Shown one piece after another: positions 1 through 8,157 of a DNA stretch of 64,000 bases. The notes below the pieces were generated by a model. The model saw nothing but the letters and a program-made list of their open reading frames with translations, made no database searches and was not told where the DNA came from. Position numbers and translations under genes: made by a program. The DNA is from Novosphingobium sp. CECT 9465. Lineage in GTDB: Bacteria; Pseudomonadota; Alphaproteobacteria; Sphingomonadales; Sphingomonadaceae. Where the stretch lies: NCBI RefSeq assembly GCF_920987055.1, contig NZ_CAKLBX010000001.1:3148501-3212500 (forward strand). The letters run 5' to 3'. How positions within the stretch are numbered: the first letter of the stretch is position 1; each line of letters starts with the position of its first letter.

Positions 1-355
1 ACACGAAAGTGAAGTCGTGGTGGCCGGACGCTGTGTCGAGTTCCTGAGCTATGATGGGAGAGCGTGTTCCCGACTTGAGATGGATGTGATCCACGACGGC
101 ACCGGCCTTGACGAACTCGGCAACCAAGCGACCGCCTTCGATGTCGTCACCCAACATCAGCAGAGGTACAACATTGCGATGGAGCATTGCCAGCGAGACA
201 AGAACGTTGCCGCAGGAGCCGCCGAGAGCCTCATCCGTCAGATCGCCGTCAGCGTAGATTCTGTCGAGCACGGTGAGCCCGGTCCCTGCGACGTCGAAGA
301 GGTATTGAAGGTGAGTCGATGTGCCCATGTTCTCGTTTAGTATTCCTTCAATCAT
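1..355 (-). CDS. PfkB-family sugar/nucleoside kinase, N-terminal part (cut by window edge)
   Basis: The minus-strand frame starting at ATG 355-353 is open through position 1 and gives 118 residues. It begins MIEGILNENMGTSTHL and contains the PfkB/ribokinase N-terminal signature: GGSCGNVLVSLAML followed by PLLMLGDDIEGGRLVAEF. This is the usual Gly-Gly...Asn...Gly-Asp-Asp-x-x-Gly pattern for the sugar-binding lid region. Its ATG overlaps the stop codon of the upstream SIS-HAD gene as ATGA, so it is translationally coupled and is the fifth gene of the operon. PfkB enzymes phosphorylate sugars, nucleosides or related alcohols. The substrate cannot be told because the C-terminal GAGD catalytic motif lies outside the window. 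Confidence 0.8.
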   Translation of the reverse strand, partial: MIEGILNENMGTSTHLQYLFDVAGTGLTVLDRIYADGDLTDEALGGSCGNVLVSLAMLHRNVVPLLMLGDDIEGGRLVAEFVKAGAVVDHIHLKSGTRSPIIAQELDTASGHHDFTFV

Positions 356-2292
356 TGCCTGTCGAGCTTCAGCGCGGACACATCCAAACGAATCTCGCCA
401 GACGATGATGCCACCAAAGCACTTAACGCTCTGAGAAGTGCCGTCGGTCCGGTTATCGTGCTGCCGAACAGGGACCAGCAACCGTTCGGCGCGCCGCATA
501 CCTCGCCGACGCTGATGCCGTAGGCGTGCGACAGGAGCGCGTGGTCGTTTCCCGAAGACGAGCCGCTGTCACCGAAGCAGAGTACTCCCTTTCCATCGCC
601 GGCGACGCTACGGATCGCCTCGACTACCGTCGTCTTTGTCGAAGACGACGGTATAATGTCGAAGCTGTGCCCGGACTCGGATATTCTGACTTCTCCGCTT
701 TCGATTTGGGGACAACGCGCAACATCGAGCGCGAACCGGAACGGGTAACGCAACCTATGCCTATCTATGCAGATCTGAACCGGGCGAGCCTTGAAGGTCT
801 TCACCAAGAACAACTCGTCCTGTTTGTTCAGCCAGGTTACGGTCGCGGCGATGGCGGGATTGGCGGCTGGCGGATCGAGGTCGATATCGACGTCTGCAGT
901 GCGGATGTGCCCGCCGTTATAGTATCCGATGATTATAGAGGGCAGGACGTCTGGGGGAAGAACCTTGCGCAGATCATCGCCAGCGGAACCGCCCCGTCCT
1001 GTCGCGATGCCGATCTTGACCCCTAAGCGATGCAGTCGAACAAGCTGGTCGATGATCGCCTGGTCGGGGACCTTGAAGCGATCTTCAGTCGAAACAATTG
1101 TCCCATCATAGTCGAACACGACGCCGCCCACGAGTGCCTGCTCCAGGTCTTGAAAGCGTGCGGAGCAAATCGTCAGAAGGCTCAGATTCTCCGGCGGGGC
1201 AGAGTCCGCCTTCGCTATGGCAGCACGCTTATGACGGACGCTGGCAGGAAGCTCATGAGCAAGCGTCTCTAGAGACCTGTCGTCGTAGATCGCCCTTCCG
1301 AACTCACCGATACCTGGTTTGCCGGGGTCGATGCTCAGGACGTCGCCAACCGCCTCGATGACTGCCAGTCCGTCGATGAGGCCGAGTATGTTCGCGAGCC
1401 TTCCGCAAGTGCCGTAGTCGATGCTCACGCGTCGCAGGCCTTCGGGAAGGGCCCCCTCGATCGCTCGCCATGTCGAGCGCGACGAGCTTCCGGTCAACGC
1501 AAGCAGAACCGTTTCGTCGGTTCGGTGGTGGAACCACGCATGCCGACCATGCGCGAGATTGCGAAGGTCGGTGGTCTGAACCGGACAGATCGATGCTTCC
1601 CAGAACGACGTGTCGAGTAGACAGGCGACAGGTCGAAGCAGAGTGTCACCTGCGATGACAAGGGTGTCCGACTTTCGAATGCCCTGCCATTTCTCCGTGA
1701 GGCGGATCCGCTCGCCGGGATTGCGCGAGGCGGCCAGCCGCGCCGAGATCACCTCCAGAGGCGATGGGCTGGCGACCGATTCGCGCGACACCATTGCGCT
1801 GGCCATCAGAAGACTAGCCGTCATCGAGAGCAGGGAGTGGGTGGCGAGATAGCCGTCCTTCTCGTCGGCAACTGGCACAACATGAACGTGTCCGCCGCAC
1901 TTCGATACCAGCGCGGCCGCAGCGCCCGCGGCGTTGCGAGTGACGATGTTTATGTCGCGGCATCCACGATCGATGGCAGCTTTGGCGGCGGCACTGACGT
2001 CAGGATTGTCGCCGCCCGCGCTGAACAGCCAGACCGGAGTCGATGCGAGAGCGAAGTGGTCGGTGACCACTTGCATCGGCGTCGCGACCGACGTTAGCCC
2101 AAACCCAAGCGAGTCCCGGCACCTGAGGAAGTATTCCGCAGCGACAACCGATCCGCCAGATCCGACCGCCAACGCGCCCCGAGCACCGCCGCGGGCCAGT
2201 GCCGTGGCAATGGAAGATGGGTCGAAGCCAGCTATCATATCGAGGGTGGCTGGCAGGGCGTCCAGCTTCGAGCTGAGCCTCGGCGTGCTCAT
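352..2292 (-). CDS. SIS-domain + HAD-phosphatase fusion protein
   Basis: 646 aa. Residues about 30-360 resemble a double SIS (sugar isomerase/phosphosugar-binding) module, with AVGSGGS at 42-48 and a second half containing TSFWEAS and an NLAHGRH segment, as in SIS proteins that bind phosphosugars. Residues about 385-640 are a Cof-type HAD phosphatase: motif I DYDGT (Asp394, Asp396), motif II ATGRGGS, motif III Lys near 553 in SSTKTTVV, and motif IV GDS...GND at 574-583. The catalytic residues look intact. The start overlaps the upstream stop as ATGA, and the stop overlaps the downstream kinase start. The likely role is binding or isomerising and dephosphorylating a sugar phosphate or nucleotide. 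I know of no characterised protein with this exact fusion. Confidence 0.8.
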   Translation of the reverse strand: MSTPRLSSKLDALPATLDMIAGFDPSSIATALARGGARGALAVGSGGSVVAAEYFLRCRDSLGFGLTSVATPMQVVTDHFALASTPVWLFSAGGDNPDVSAAAKAAIDRGCRDINIVTRNAAGAAAALVSKCGGHVHVVPVADEKDGYLATHSLLSMTASLLMASAMVSRESVASPSPLEVISARLAASRNPGERIRLTEKWQGIRKSDTLVIAGDTLLRPVACLLDTSFWEASICPVQTTDLRNLAHGRHAWFHHRTDETVLLALTGSSSRSTWRAIEGALPEGLRRVSIDYGTCGRLANILGLIDGLAVIEAVGDVLSIDPGKPGIGEFGRAIYDDRSLETLAHELPASVRHKRAAIAKADSAPPENLSLLTICSARFQDLEQALVGGVVFDYDGTIVSTEDRFKVPDQAIIDQLVRLHRLGVKIGIATGRGGSAGDDLRKVLPPDVLPSIIIGYYNGGHIRTADVDIDLDPPAANPAIAATVTWLNKQDELFLVKTFKARPVQICIDRHRLRYPFRFALDVARCPQIESGEVRISESGHSFDIIPSSSTKTTVVEAIRSVAGDGKGVLCFGDSGSSSGNDHALLSHAYGISVGEVCGAPNGCWSLFGSTITGPTALLRALSALVASSSGEIRLDVSALKLDRQ

Positions 2293-3377
2293 TCGGAGAG
2301 ATATCCTGCATAGAGCGGACCGGAGAGTACCAGGTGCACAAGCATGTCTGGAGGCCCTCCAATCGACGACTTTGTGGCGCTGAAGTCGTAGCTCTCCGTT
2401 TCAACGTATTGGACCGACATGCCGTGTTCGATCGCTGCCATCATGGCTCCAGCGGCGAGAACTTTGCTGCCCAGCGGCGAGAGGACCATCCGTGGTTCGT
2501 ATGTTCCGTCCATCGTCCGATCAAAGCGCTGCTTTAGGGTCGAGAGCGTCCTATAGCAGTCGAGTGGGTTCTTTTCTGACGCGTAGACGATGTCGCGTGG
2601 ATCGATCTCCCATTCGTTGACCAGTTCGTTCTGATACTCGGTGAGCAGGTCGTCGGCGCGGCGAGGGTTGCGCGCGGGGAAAGGAAGAACCGGGCAGATT
2701 TTATACCAGTTGCCGGGAGTAGCACCAATCTGCGTCAGCGTTGAGGCCCTGCCGCGCGCTAGCTGCGGGATCCAGATTTGCGCAGCATCCAGCGAGCTCA
2801 TTCCTACGTCGGGAGCGAAACCTTTGACCGGACTGATCCGGCTGGACGGCACGCTCGAAATCAAATCGTCAAGTTCAGGGTTGGAAACGATCATGAGGTG
2901 GAATGCGCGCGCTTCGTCGGCCTCGCATTCCTCCAGAAGCAGTTTGGCCGCCGGAAATCCGATACCGATCGAAAGGGCGCTTAGGTCGAGGATGACATCC
3001 GTAACGTCGGAGGCAATCGGATTTGCCAAGATCTCGGCGACCACCCGCGCGCCGCCGACAGGAGCGCCGTCGTCGGCGAAGACGTCGATCTTGAAGATTT
3101 TCGATTCCGGCACAATCGCTTTCAGAGCGGCCTCGTTACCCTCAGCCCGCTTCACTAGTTCATCGGTGGCGCCTGGCCTCTCCTCGCGGATGTAATAGGC
3201 TGTGAGGCGGTCTCCGAGTGCATCTGCCAGCATCTTGGAAACGCGTTGAGAGCGTGGGTCGAAACCGGCCGCCGCGACCAGCAGGACCTTCCGCTTTGGA
3301 TCGTTGAAGTAGTCGCCAACGAACGCGTCAACGTCTTGATCGAAGTTGGTGATGCAGTTCGACCAATGATTACGCAT
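2289..3377 (-). CDS. Conserved-looking protein of unknown function in the PRTase/ATPase operon
   Basis: 362 aa from ATG 3377. A TTG further upstream would add five residues, but the ATG gives a natural 8-nt overlap with the ATPase stop. I do not recognise the family. The pattern looks Rossmann-like: KVLLVAAAGFDPRS near the N terminus, then ILDLSALSIGIGFPAAKLLLE, a middle region rich in Pro, Asn and Arg, and a C-terminal SPLGSKVLAAGAMMAA segment. There is no signal peptide and no transmembrane segment. The ATGA overlap with the downstream SIS-HAD gene and the overlap with the upstream ATPase place it inside one translationally coupled set, so it is probably an enzyme or partner subunit of the same system. 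Confidence 0.7.
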   Translation of the reverse strand: MRNHWSNCITNFDQDVDAFVGDYFNDPKRKVLLVAAAGFDPRSQRVSKMLADALGDRLTAYYIREERPGATDELVKRAEGNEAALKAIVPESKIFKIDVFADDGAPVGGARVVAEILANPIASDVTDVILDLSALSIGIGFPAAKLLLEECEADEARAFHLMIVSNPELDDLISSVPSSRISPVKGFAPDVGMSSLDAAQIWIPQLARGRASTLTQIGATPGNWYKICPVLPFPARNPRRADDLLTEYQNELVNEWEIDPRDIVYASEKNPLDCYRTLSTLKQRFDRTMDGTYEPRMVLSPLGSKVLAAGAMMAAIEHGMSVQYVETESYDFSATKSSIGGPPDMLVHLVLSGPLYAGYLSE

Positions 3378-5289
3378 TCGCCAGGCCCGCAACTTCCCGC
3401 AGGTATCCTACCCGCTTCTCCAGGAATCCACCCCGGTTGTAGGTGAGCCCGTGAACTAGGCTGACCGTGCCCGTGAGTTCGATCAGCGCCCAGTGCTTGC
3501 CGCCTTGACCATAGTCGCGCTCGATCGTGATCGCGCCGTTGGCGATGGCATGCTTCAACACCGCACCGAGCTCGTCGTCGAGGGAGAGTTCCTGCAATTC
3601 CTCTTCGAGGATGCCGATCGCGTTCGCGCCGGCACCGAGGGGAGCGTTCGGCAACAGAGATTCGGACACGCAATCTCTAGCGATCTGGTCGACCATGCTG
3701 CGTACTCGGGCGGCATGGGGGAAGGCCCAGCCGTCCATGATCGCGCGCGCCTTGTCCGCAAGCACCTTCTGCTGGACCCTCGCCGGGAGCGGCAAATCCT
3801 CGTTGCGGATGGCCCGGGTCTCGATATTCGCCACTAGCGCGCCGGCGAACTGGAGGAATATTTCCGCATTCTCGTTGCTCGCGTCGCAGATGTCATCGAC
3901 CCCGAAATGGAATGGCCGTCCAAGCTCGTGATAGAGGTGGAGGCGAGCACCATGCGCTACATCAGAGTCAGCTTTCAGCGGCGTCTTCGGATCGGGATCA
4001 AAGTCCTCGAAGAGAGAAGGGGCGGAGCGCGCTATACGGACGGCATATCGGTGGATCAGGATCCGCACCATGGCGAGCGCAACTTCCGGTCCGTCGTCGT
4101 AAGACCGCGAGCGTTTGAGGTAATCGGCCACGATCGCGTCGATCTCCTTGCGTCTGGAATCCGCGACGCCGAGCTTCACCTGCTCCCGGGCGATCTTCTC
4201 GCTAAGCGAGCGGATTTGAGGGGCCGTGACGCTCGGCGGCTCTGATGGAAGCAGCCGCTCGATGTCGGTTGCCCCACGGTTCCGGAGCGCCTCGACCAGC
4301 GGCAGATAACGTTTTGCCATGTCCTTCGCCATCGTTCGGAACTGACGCCTGGCGGTGTCCTTCTTGCCGTCCTCCACCACTTGCATGCGGATGTCCACGA
4401 AGTCTCGCCCTTGAGCGCGCCCGTGCGAAGGTTGAGCGCCTGGCGATCGAAGCACCGCTCCCGGGCTGAGGGCGTCGAGCCGCATCATCATCCATCGCCC
4501 GAAACGCATTTCTCGGTGCGACAGCGTCTCGAACATCTCTTCGAGCTGATCGTGGTGCAGCGCGTGTACGTCGTCCAGCATCACCAGCGGCGTCACTTCG
4601 ATCAGATCTCCTTCCCATTCGATCCTGATCCGCTGAATGGCGTCGAACGGCGCGTATGGGGCGGTCGCCTCCTCGGGCAGGTCGCCGAGCTTGGGCGGTC
4701 GCAGGCCGGCGCCGATGGAGTAAATCGCGCGCTGAACGGCGAGCGCCCTATCCCGGACGCCTACGGCGGTGAGGCCGCCGATCTGCTCCAGATGCGCCTC
4801 GTATTCCGCTCGCGGCACGAAGGTGATCCCGTCGAGGCTGCGGGTTTTATTGGCTGTTAGGTTCCGAATGAGGCCAAGCATGGCTCGCGCCTGCACCAGC
4901 CAGAAGGCAAGCTTCGTCTTCACTGCGGGGTCGTAGGGAAGTTCCCAGAACTCGCGGTATTCAGATTCCATCGGAACCCTCACGGCGGCGACATGCGGGA
5001 TGGCGTTCTGGAGAAATCCGGCTTCGGCGAGCGCTGCGGCGAGGGTCCGGTTGGTGGCGTTGGTGCGGTCCTTCAAGATTGCCTCGACCATTTTGAACTC
5101 GGCGAGGGTCGCCAGCATCGTCTTTCCACTGCCCGGCGAGCCGATAATGCGCACCGGCACCTCGAACATGTCGTCCTTGTGCTTATTCTTCGCGAGAAAC
5201 GTGGTGAGCGGAGAAGGGCTGACGATCGACAGAAAGGAAGCGTCGTCGCGGACGTATTCTGTTGCACGACGGAGGAATGGGTTTGCCAT
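3370..5289 (-). CDS. P-loop ATPase (ORC/CDC6-like AAA) of the PRTase operon
   Basis: 639 aa. Walker A is GSPGSGKT at residues 50-57 and Walker B is LVMLDD at about 235-240, followed by VHALHHDQLEEMFETLSHRE, in which a downstream Arg/His region could act as sensor. The long spacing between Walker A and B and the helical insertion resemble the ORC/CDC6-type AAA ATPases that I recall being paired with PRTase genes in predicted conflict systems; I could not check that recollection. The C-terminal half is mostly helical, with a basic terminal region. The gene starts 4 nt after the PRTase stop and ends by overlapping the next start by 8 nt. The likely role is a nucleotide-driven sensor or switch; its target is unknown. 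Confidence 0.75.
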   Translation of the reverse strand: MANPFLRRATEYVRDDASFLSIVSPSPLTTFLAKNKHKDDMFEVPVRIIGSPGSGKTMLATLAEFKMVEAILKDRTNATNRTLAAALAEAGFLQNAIPHVAAVRVPMESEYREFWELPYDPAVKTKLAFWLVQARAMLGLIRNLTANKTRSLDGITFVPRAEYEAHLEQIGGLTAVGVRDRALAVQRAIYSIGAGLRPPKLGDLPEEATAPYAPFDAIQRIRIEWEGDLIEVTPLVMLDDVHALHHDQLEEMFETLSHREMRFGRWMMMRLDALSPGAVLRSPGAQPSHGRAQGRDFVDIRMQVVEDGKKDTARRQFRTMAKDMAKRYLPLVEALRNRGATDIERLLPSEPPSVTAPQIRSLSEKIAREQVKLGVADSRRKEIDAIVADYLKRSRSYDDGPEVALAMVRILIHRYAVRIARSAPSLFEDFDPDPKTPLKADSDVAHGARLHLYHELGRPFHFGVDDICDASNENAEIFLQFAGALVANIETRAIRNEDLPLPARVQQKVLADKARAIMDGWAFPHAARVRSMVDQIARDCVSESLLPNAPLGAGANAIGILEEELQELSLDDELGAVLKHAIANGAITIERDYGQGGKHWALIELTGTVSLVHGLTYNRGGFLEKRVGYLREVAGLANA

Positions 5290-5293
5290 ATGA

Positions 5294-6454
5294 TTACCCG
5301 TGACGGTCGCGACGGAGGAACAGCGGGCTCATCCGACGACCCAGCTTGCCCTCTGTTTCGGCCCATAAGATCGGGACCGAGTTGTTGGGCGTGTTGTGTT
5401 CGAGGATCAGCGGAAGCCCGCAGTTCGCGTATCCATACTTCATGTCGTCCTGGCCTGCTTCCTTGCAGTGCTTCTCAAGCCGCATGAACAGCTCGTGATC
5501 ATAGTAGGTGTCGCACAGACCTAGATAGGGCCCGTCTTCCGGTTTCGAAGGCGTCATCACGCCGATCGTCGACTCAATTGAGCCTAGTCGGAGGTCCGTC
5601 GGGAGGCGAAGTCCTTCGGTGATGAATGCGTCGCCATAGCTGCGGTCGGTCAGCTTCTCGGCCGCCTCTACGATGCGCTCCTCCAGCGCGTCTCGAGCCT
5701 GAGTTGTTGAAATGTAGTGGTGGATATGCAGCGTGTACCCCGTTGAAAGGGGGAATTTGTCTCCGAGATGCTCTCGCGCGTCTTTGACGATCTTCTCGAA
5801 CTTCGCGAGCTTCCCCTTTGGCGCTCCGCCGCCGGGAAACCGGATAAAGGTGGTGCCGGATGCCGTGAAGTCGTCGATTAGGTAGACGTCGTCGAAACGC
5901 GCCTGATCGTCCTTCATCTCCTCTTTGAGATCCTTGCCCAGCCCCTCCCACTTGTCGAGATCGACGTTCATCATCGGGACGACCTGTTCCTGCGACAACC
6001 GACCCGAGTTGGCGCGCCGCAGAACGTCGATGCGACTTCCGTCGCTGAGACCGACAAACAGGCAACGGCGAAGTCGATCAGAAAACGCTTTGCTACCCTC
6101 TGCAGTCGCCCACACCCCGTAGGGCTTGACGTCCAACGCGCTGGCTACCGCTTTGCGCAGGTATGGTGTTACGATCTCTGGGATGAAGTTCTCTATGACC
6201 CGCTGCATCTCCGCGGTAGAAATGTAGACGAGCCGCTGCCGCACCATCCCATAGGCGATCTCCCGGTCGGTCTGATCGAAGTGGCGTAACCACGAAACAA
6301 GGCTCTCCAAGAATCGTACGCCGGCTCGGAAGTCTGAATAACCATCATACTTCATTGAGGACATCAGGCGCAGCCAAGCATACTCACTTGTCGCTCGCTC
6401 ATTATCCCAACCCATCACGCTGGCGATTAAATTCAAGGCGAGTGTGTTTATCAT
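5294..6454 (-). CDS. Phosphoribosyltransferase-like protein, first gene of the operon
   Basis: 386 aa. Residues 190-203 read VYLIDDFTASGTTF, a good match to the PRPP-binding loop of type I phosphoribosyltransferases (hydrophobic strand, two acidic residues, then T-x-S/T-G-T). The N-terminal about 180 residues are helical and precede the PRTase core, unlike housekeeping purine or pyrimidine enzymes. The C terminus has a distinctive PLILEHNTPNNSVPILW segment, which I associate with PRTase-like proteins of predicted conflict operons (recollection, not checked). No other housekeeping salvage gene lies nearby. It is the promoter-proximal gene and precedes the ATPase gene by only 4 nt. The base or acceptor is unknown. 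Confidence 0.75.
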   Translation of the reverse strand: MINTLALNLIASVMGWDNERATSEYAWLRLMSSMKYDGYSDFRAGVRFLESLVSWLRHFDQTDREIAYGMVRQRLVYISTAEMQRVIENFIPEIVTPYLRKAVASALDVKPYGVWATAEGSKAFSDRLRRCLFVGLSDGSRIDVLRRANSGRLSQEQVVPMMNVDLDKWEGLGKDLKEEMKDDQARFDDVYLIDDFTASGTTFIRFPGGGAPKGKLAKFEKIVKDAREHLGDKFPLSTGYTLHIHHYISTTQARDALEERIVEAAEKLTDRSYGDAFITEGLRLPTDLRLGSIESTIGVMTPSKPEDGPYLGLCDTYYDHELFMRLEKHCKEAGQDDMKYGYANCGLPLILEHNTPNNSVPILWAETEGKLGRRMSPLFLRRDRHG

Positions 6455-6633
6455 AGTTGCTCGGCGTAAACCTCGTTCTGATAGTGCGCTAGACAGTAAA
6501 TTTCATAGAGTTCAACCACCGTGCCAATTTTGGCGATAGCGCCCTTCGGGGGAGCCGACTGCGTTGACGACAGCCAAGGGGAAGTTTTTGGGCGGCGGAG
6601 CGGCTGAGATTTGGGCGCGAACCTGCCAACACT
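6455..6633. other. Intergenic region upstream of the PRTase operon
   Basis: 179 bp between the stop of the RES toxin gene and the start of the PRTase gene, both on the minus strand. The operon promoter should lie here unless it is read through from the toxin-antitoxin locus. I see no convincing -35/-10 pair or strong terminator hairpin. Confidence 0.3.
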
Positions 6634-7317
6634 TCAACTTTCCAGAAACCGCTTCTCATAGACGGTACCGATTCCGCTACCATCCCAAACATAGCACAGA
6701 TGCCGTTCCTGCCGACAATTCGACAACCGCCGGGGCCGGAACACAGCGGCACATTCTCCGCCGGGATTGCGGACGCTTTCATAGACAATCCCGTCCGACC
6801 CGGCATCGCGCAAGGTCCGCGCGGTTTCCTGAGACACGGCATAGCTGCTCGGATGGTACAGAGCTGGCAGCGCCTCCCGTTGCCCACGGATGTCGTGAAG
6901 GTTCGCGGCGAGATCGACGGCATAAACCCGCATGTCGAGTTCCTGCGCCGGTTCGTCGGTAGCCTCGAGGAAATGCGTGCGGTGATGCCTGGTTTCGGCA
7001 ATTGCGGTTGCCAGTGTCATTCCAGCATAGAAGACGCCGTAGCTGCCGTCGGTGAAGCGGTCGCCGACCGGATTGAGGTGGGTGAACGCCGCCATGATCG
7101 GCGAGGAACCGGGGCCTGAAACTCGGTCCTCAGGCGGCACGAGCGACAGCTCGCCTGCCTCGTCGCGCAGGCGGTCATTGGTCATCGCCTCGATGGCATA
7201 GACCGCTTCAAGATCGGCAGGATCGGCAACTGCCTCGAACAGCGAGATCGGCGGAAATCGGCTCGGGATGATGCGGTAGCAGGGTGTCCAGCGGACTTCA
7301 GACGTGGGAATGTCCAC
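6634..7317 (-). CDS. RES-domain toxin (NAD+-degrading type)
   Basis: 227 aa. It matches the RES family: WTPCYRIIPSRFPP near the N terminus (the Arg of the family name), then YGVFYAGMTLATAIAET, and a C-terminal SDGIVYESVRNPGGECAAVFRP block holding the conserved Tyr, Glu, Ser and Asn positions. Characterised RES toxins deplete cellular NAD+ and are neutralised by an Xre/ParS-type antitoxin encoded just upstream, as here (gap of 3 nt). The length is slightly above the usual RES size because of an N-terminal extension. Adjacent to the conflict-like operon it fits island maintenance or abortive-infection cargo. No inactivating change is evident. Confidence 0.88.
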   Translation of the reverse strand: MDIPTSEVRWTPCYRIIPSRFPPISLFEAVADPADLEAVYAIEAMTNDRLRDEAGELSLVPPEDRVSGPGSSPIMAAFTHLNPVGDRFTDGSYGVFYAGMTLATAIAETRHHRTHFLEATDEPAQELDMRVYAVDLAANLHDIRGQREALPALYHPSSYAVSQETARTLRDAGSDGIVYESVRNPGGECAAVFRPRRLSNCRQERHLCYVWDGSGIGTVYEKRFLES

Positions 7318-7320
7318 GGG

Positions 7321-7737
7321 TCAGCCGCGCTGCCCGTCAACATACTGACGCACGACATAGAGATCGGCGACATTGCCCGACATCATCCGGTCAAGCGCCG
7401 AGGCGCCGCCGAAAACCTGCGCCTTGTTGGGTTTGCGCACCCACTCATCCGCCGTCTTCGGCAACAAGATCTGCAGGCCTTTGTAGATGCCCATGACATA
7501 GGAAATCCGTTCCAGCGCATCCTTGGGCAGCGCCGCGACCACGCCGCGCTTCCAGGATTGGAAGGTCGAGCGGCTCTCCAGACCGAGCAAGCGCATCTGC
7601 TCCTGCTCTTTCAGGCCCCAGGCATCAGCGATGCGGAAAAATGTCCGCAGGGCCGGACCCGTCAGATCCTTGCGATCAAGTCCCTTTGCGGGCGCATTGG
7701 CTGCAGCTTGGATACCCATGTCGGCACGTCCTGTCAT
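7321..7737 (-). CDS. Xre/MbcA/ParS-type antitoxin of the RES toxin
   Basis: 138 aa. The N-terminal half holds an Xre-like helix-turn-helix (residues about 25-80, around RIADAWGLKEQEQMRLLGL and TFQSWKRG). The C-terminal half has the MbcA/ParS toxin-binding domain: YKGLQILLPKTADEWVRKPN, then FGGASALDRMMSG. This is the standard antitoxin partner of RES toxins and normally represses its own promoter. It lies directly upstream of the toxin with a 3-nt gap, forming a two-gene operon. Start ATG 7737 is the obvious Met; a pair of direct repeats upstream may be its operator. Confidence 0.88.
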   Translation of the reverse strand: MTGRADMGIQAAANAPAKGLDRKDLTGPALRTFFRIADAWGLKEQEQMRLLGLESRSTFQSWKRGVVAALPKDALERISYVMGIYKGLQILLPKTADEWVRKPNKAQVFGGASALDRMMSGNVADLYVVRQYVDGQRG

Positions 7738-8157
7738 GGCTTCATGTGCTTATATTCTGCACAAAAGTCAATATGAGAGCTGATATTGCACAATCCGACC
7801 TGTGTAATGCAGCGAGAGCCCACTGCTGTTGCCCGTCCGCTGTCCAAGGTGACGACGCCTCTCGATCTGCCGTTGGCAGCATTTGACGGATGATTGCTGC
7901 TGCGCTCCATCCAGTGATCCGGTGGGGAGGAAGCTTCCGACTTTTGGTCGATGAAAACGGAGATTGCGGACTGACGTTCGTTCTCCGGTGGCGCGAAAGC
8001 CACCCCTGTTTGTCGCCTGTCTGCGGGTCTCGTCACGCCTAATGCCGTCAACCCCGTGCGGGGTTCGCCCTTCGCTGACGCTGCGGTGACGGCGGCTCCC
8101 GGCCCCTTCTTTTGGCGCCATCGGGGATGGTCCCCGACCACCTTTAGGAGAAACGAC
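7738..8157. other. Gene-poor stretch between antitoxin and DUF736 gene
   Basis: 420 bp without a convincing gene. It contains the antitoxin promoter side with the paired repeats, a short hairpin AACCCC-GTGC-GGGGTT at 8050-8065, and the leader of the DUF736 gene with a good AGGAG Shine-Dalgarno about 9 nt before its ATG. The long frames crossing it are shadows without family resemblance. Confidence 0.4.
7752..7793 (-). promoter_or_regulatory. Candidate operator: paired TTGTGCA-type repeats upstream of the antitoxin
   Basis: Two similar direct elements, ATATTCTGCACAA (7752-7764) and ATATTGCACAA (7783-7793), lie 15-56 bp upstream of the antitoxin start. Their spacing (about 30 bp between equivalent positions, near three helical turns) suits cooperative binding by the Xre antitoxin. 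Binding is inferred only. Confidence 0.35.

Noticed and set aside
17..340. Plus-strand open frame at the left edge
   Set aside because: It is antisense to the PfkB kinase frame on the minus strand, which has clear family motifs and ATGA coupling.
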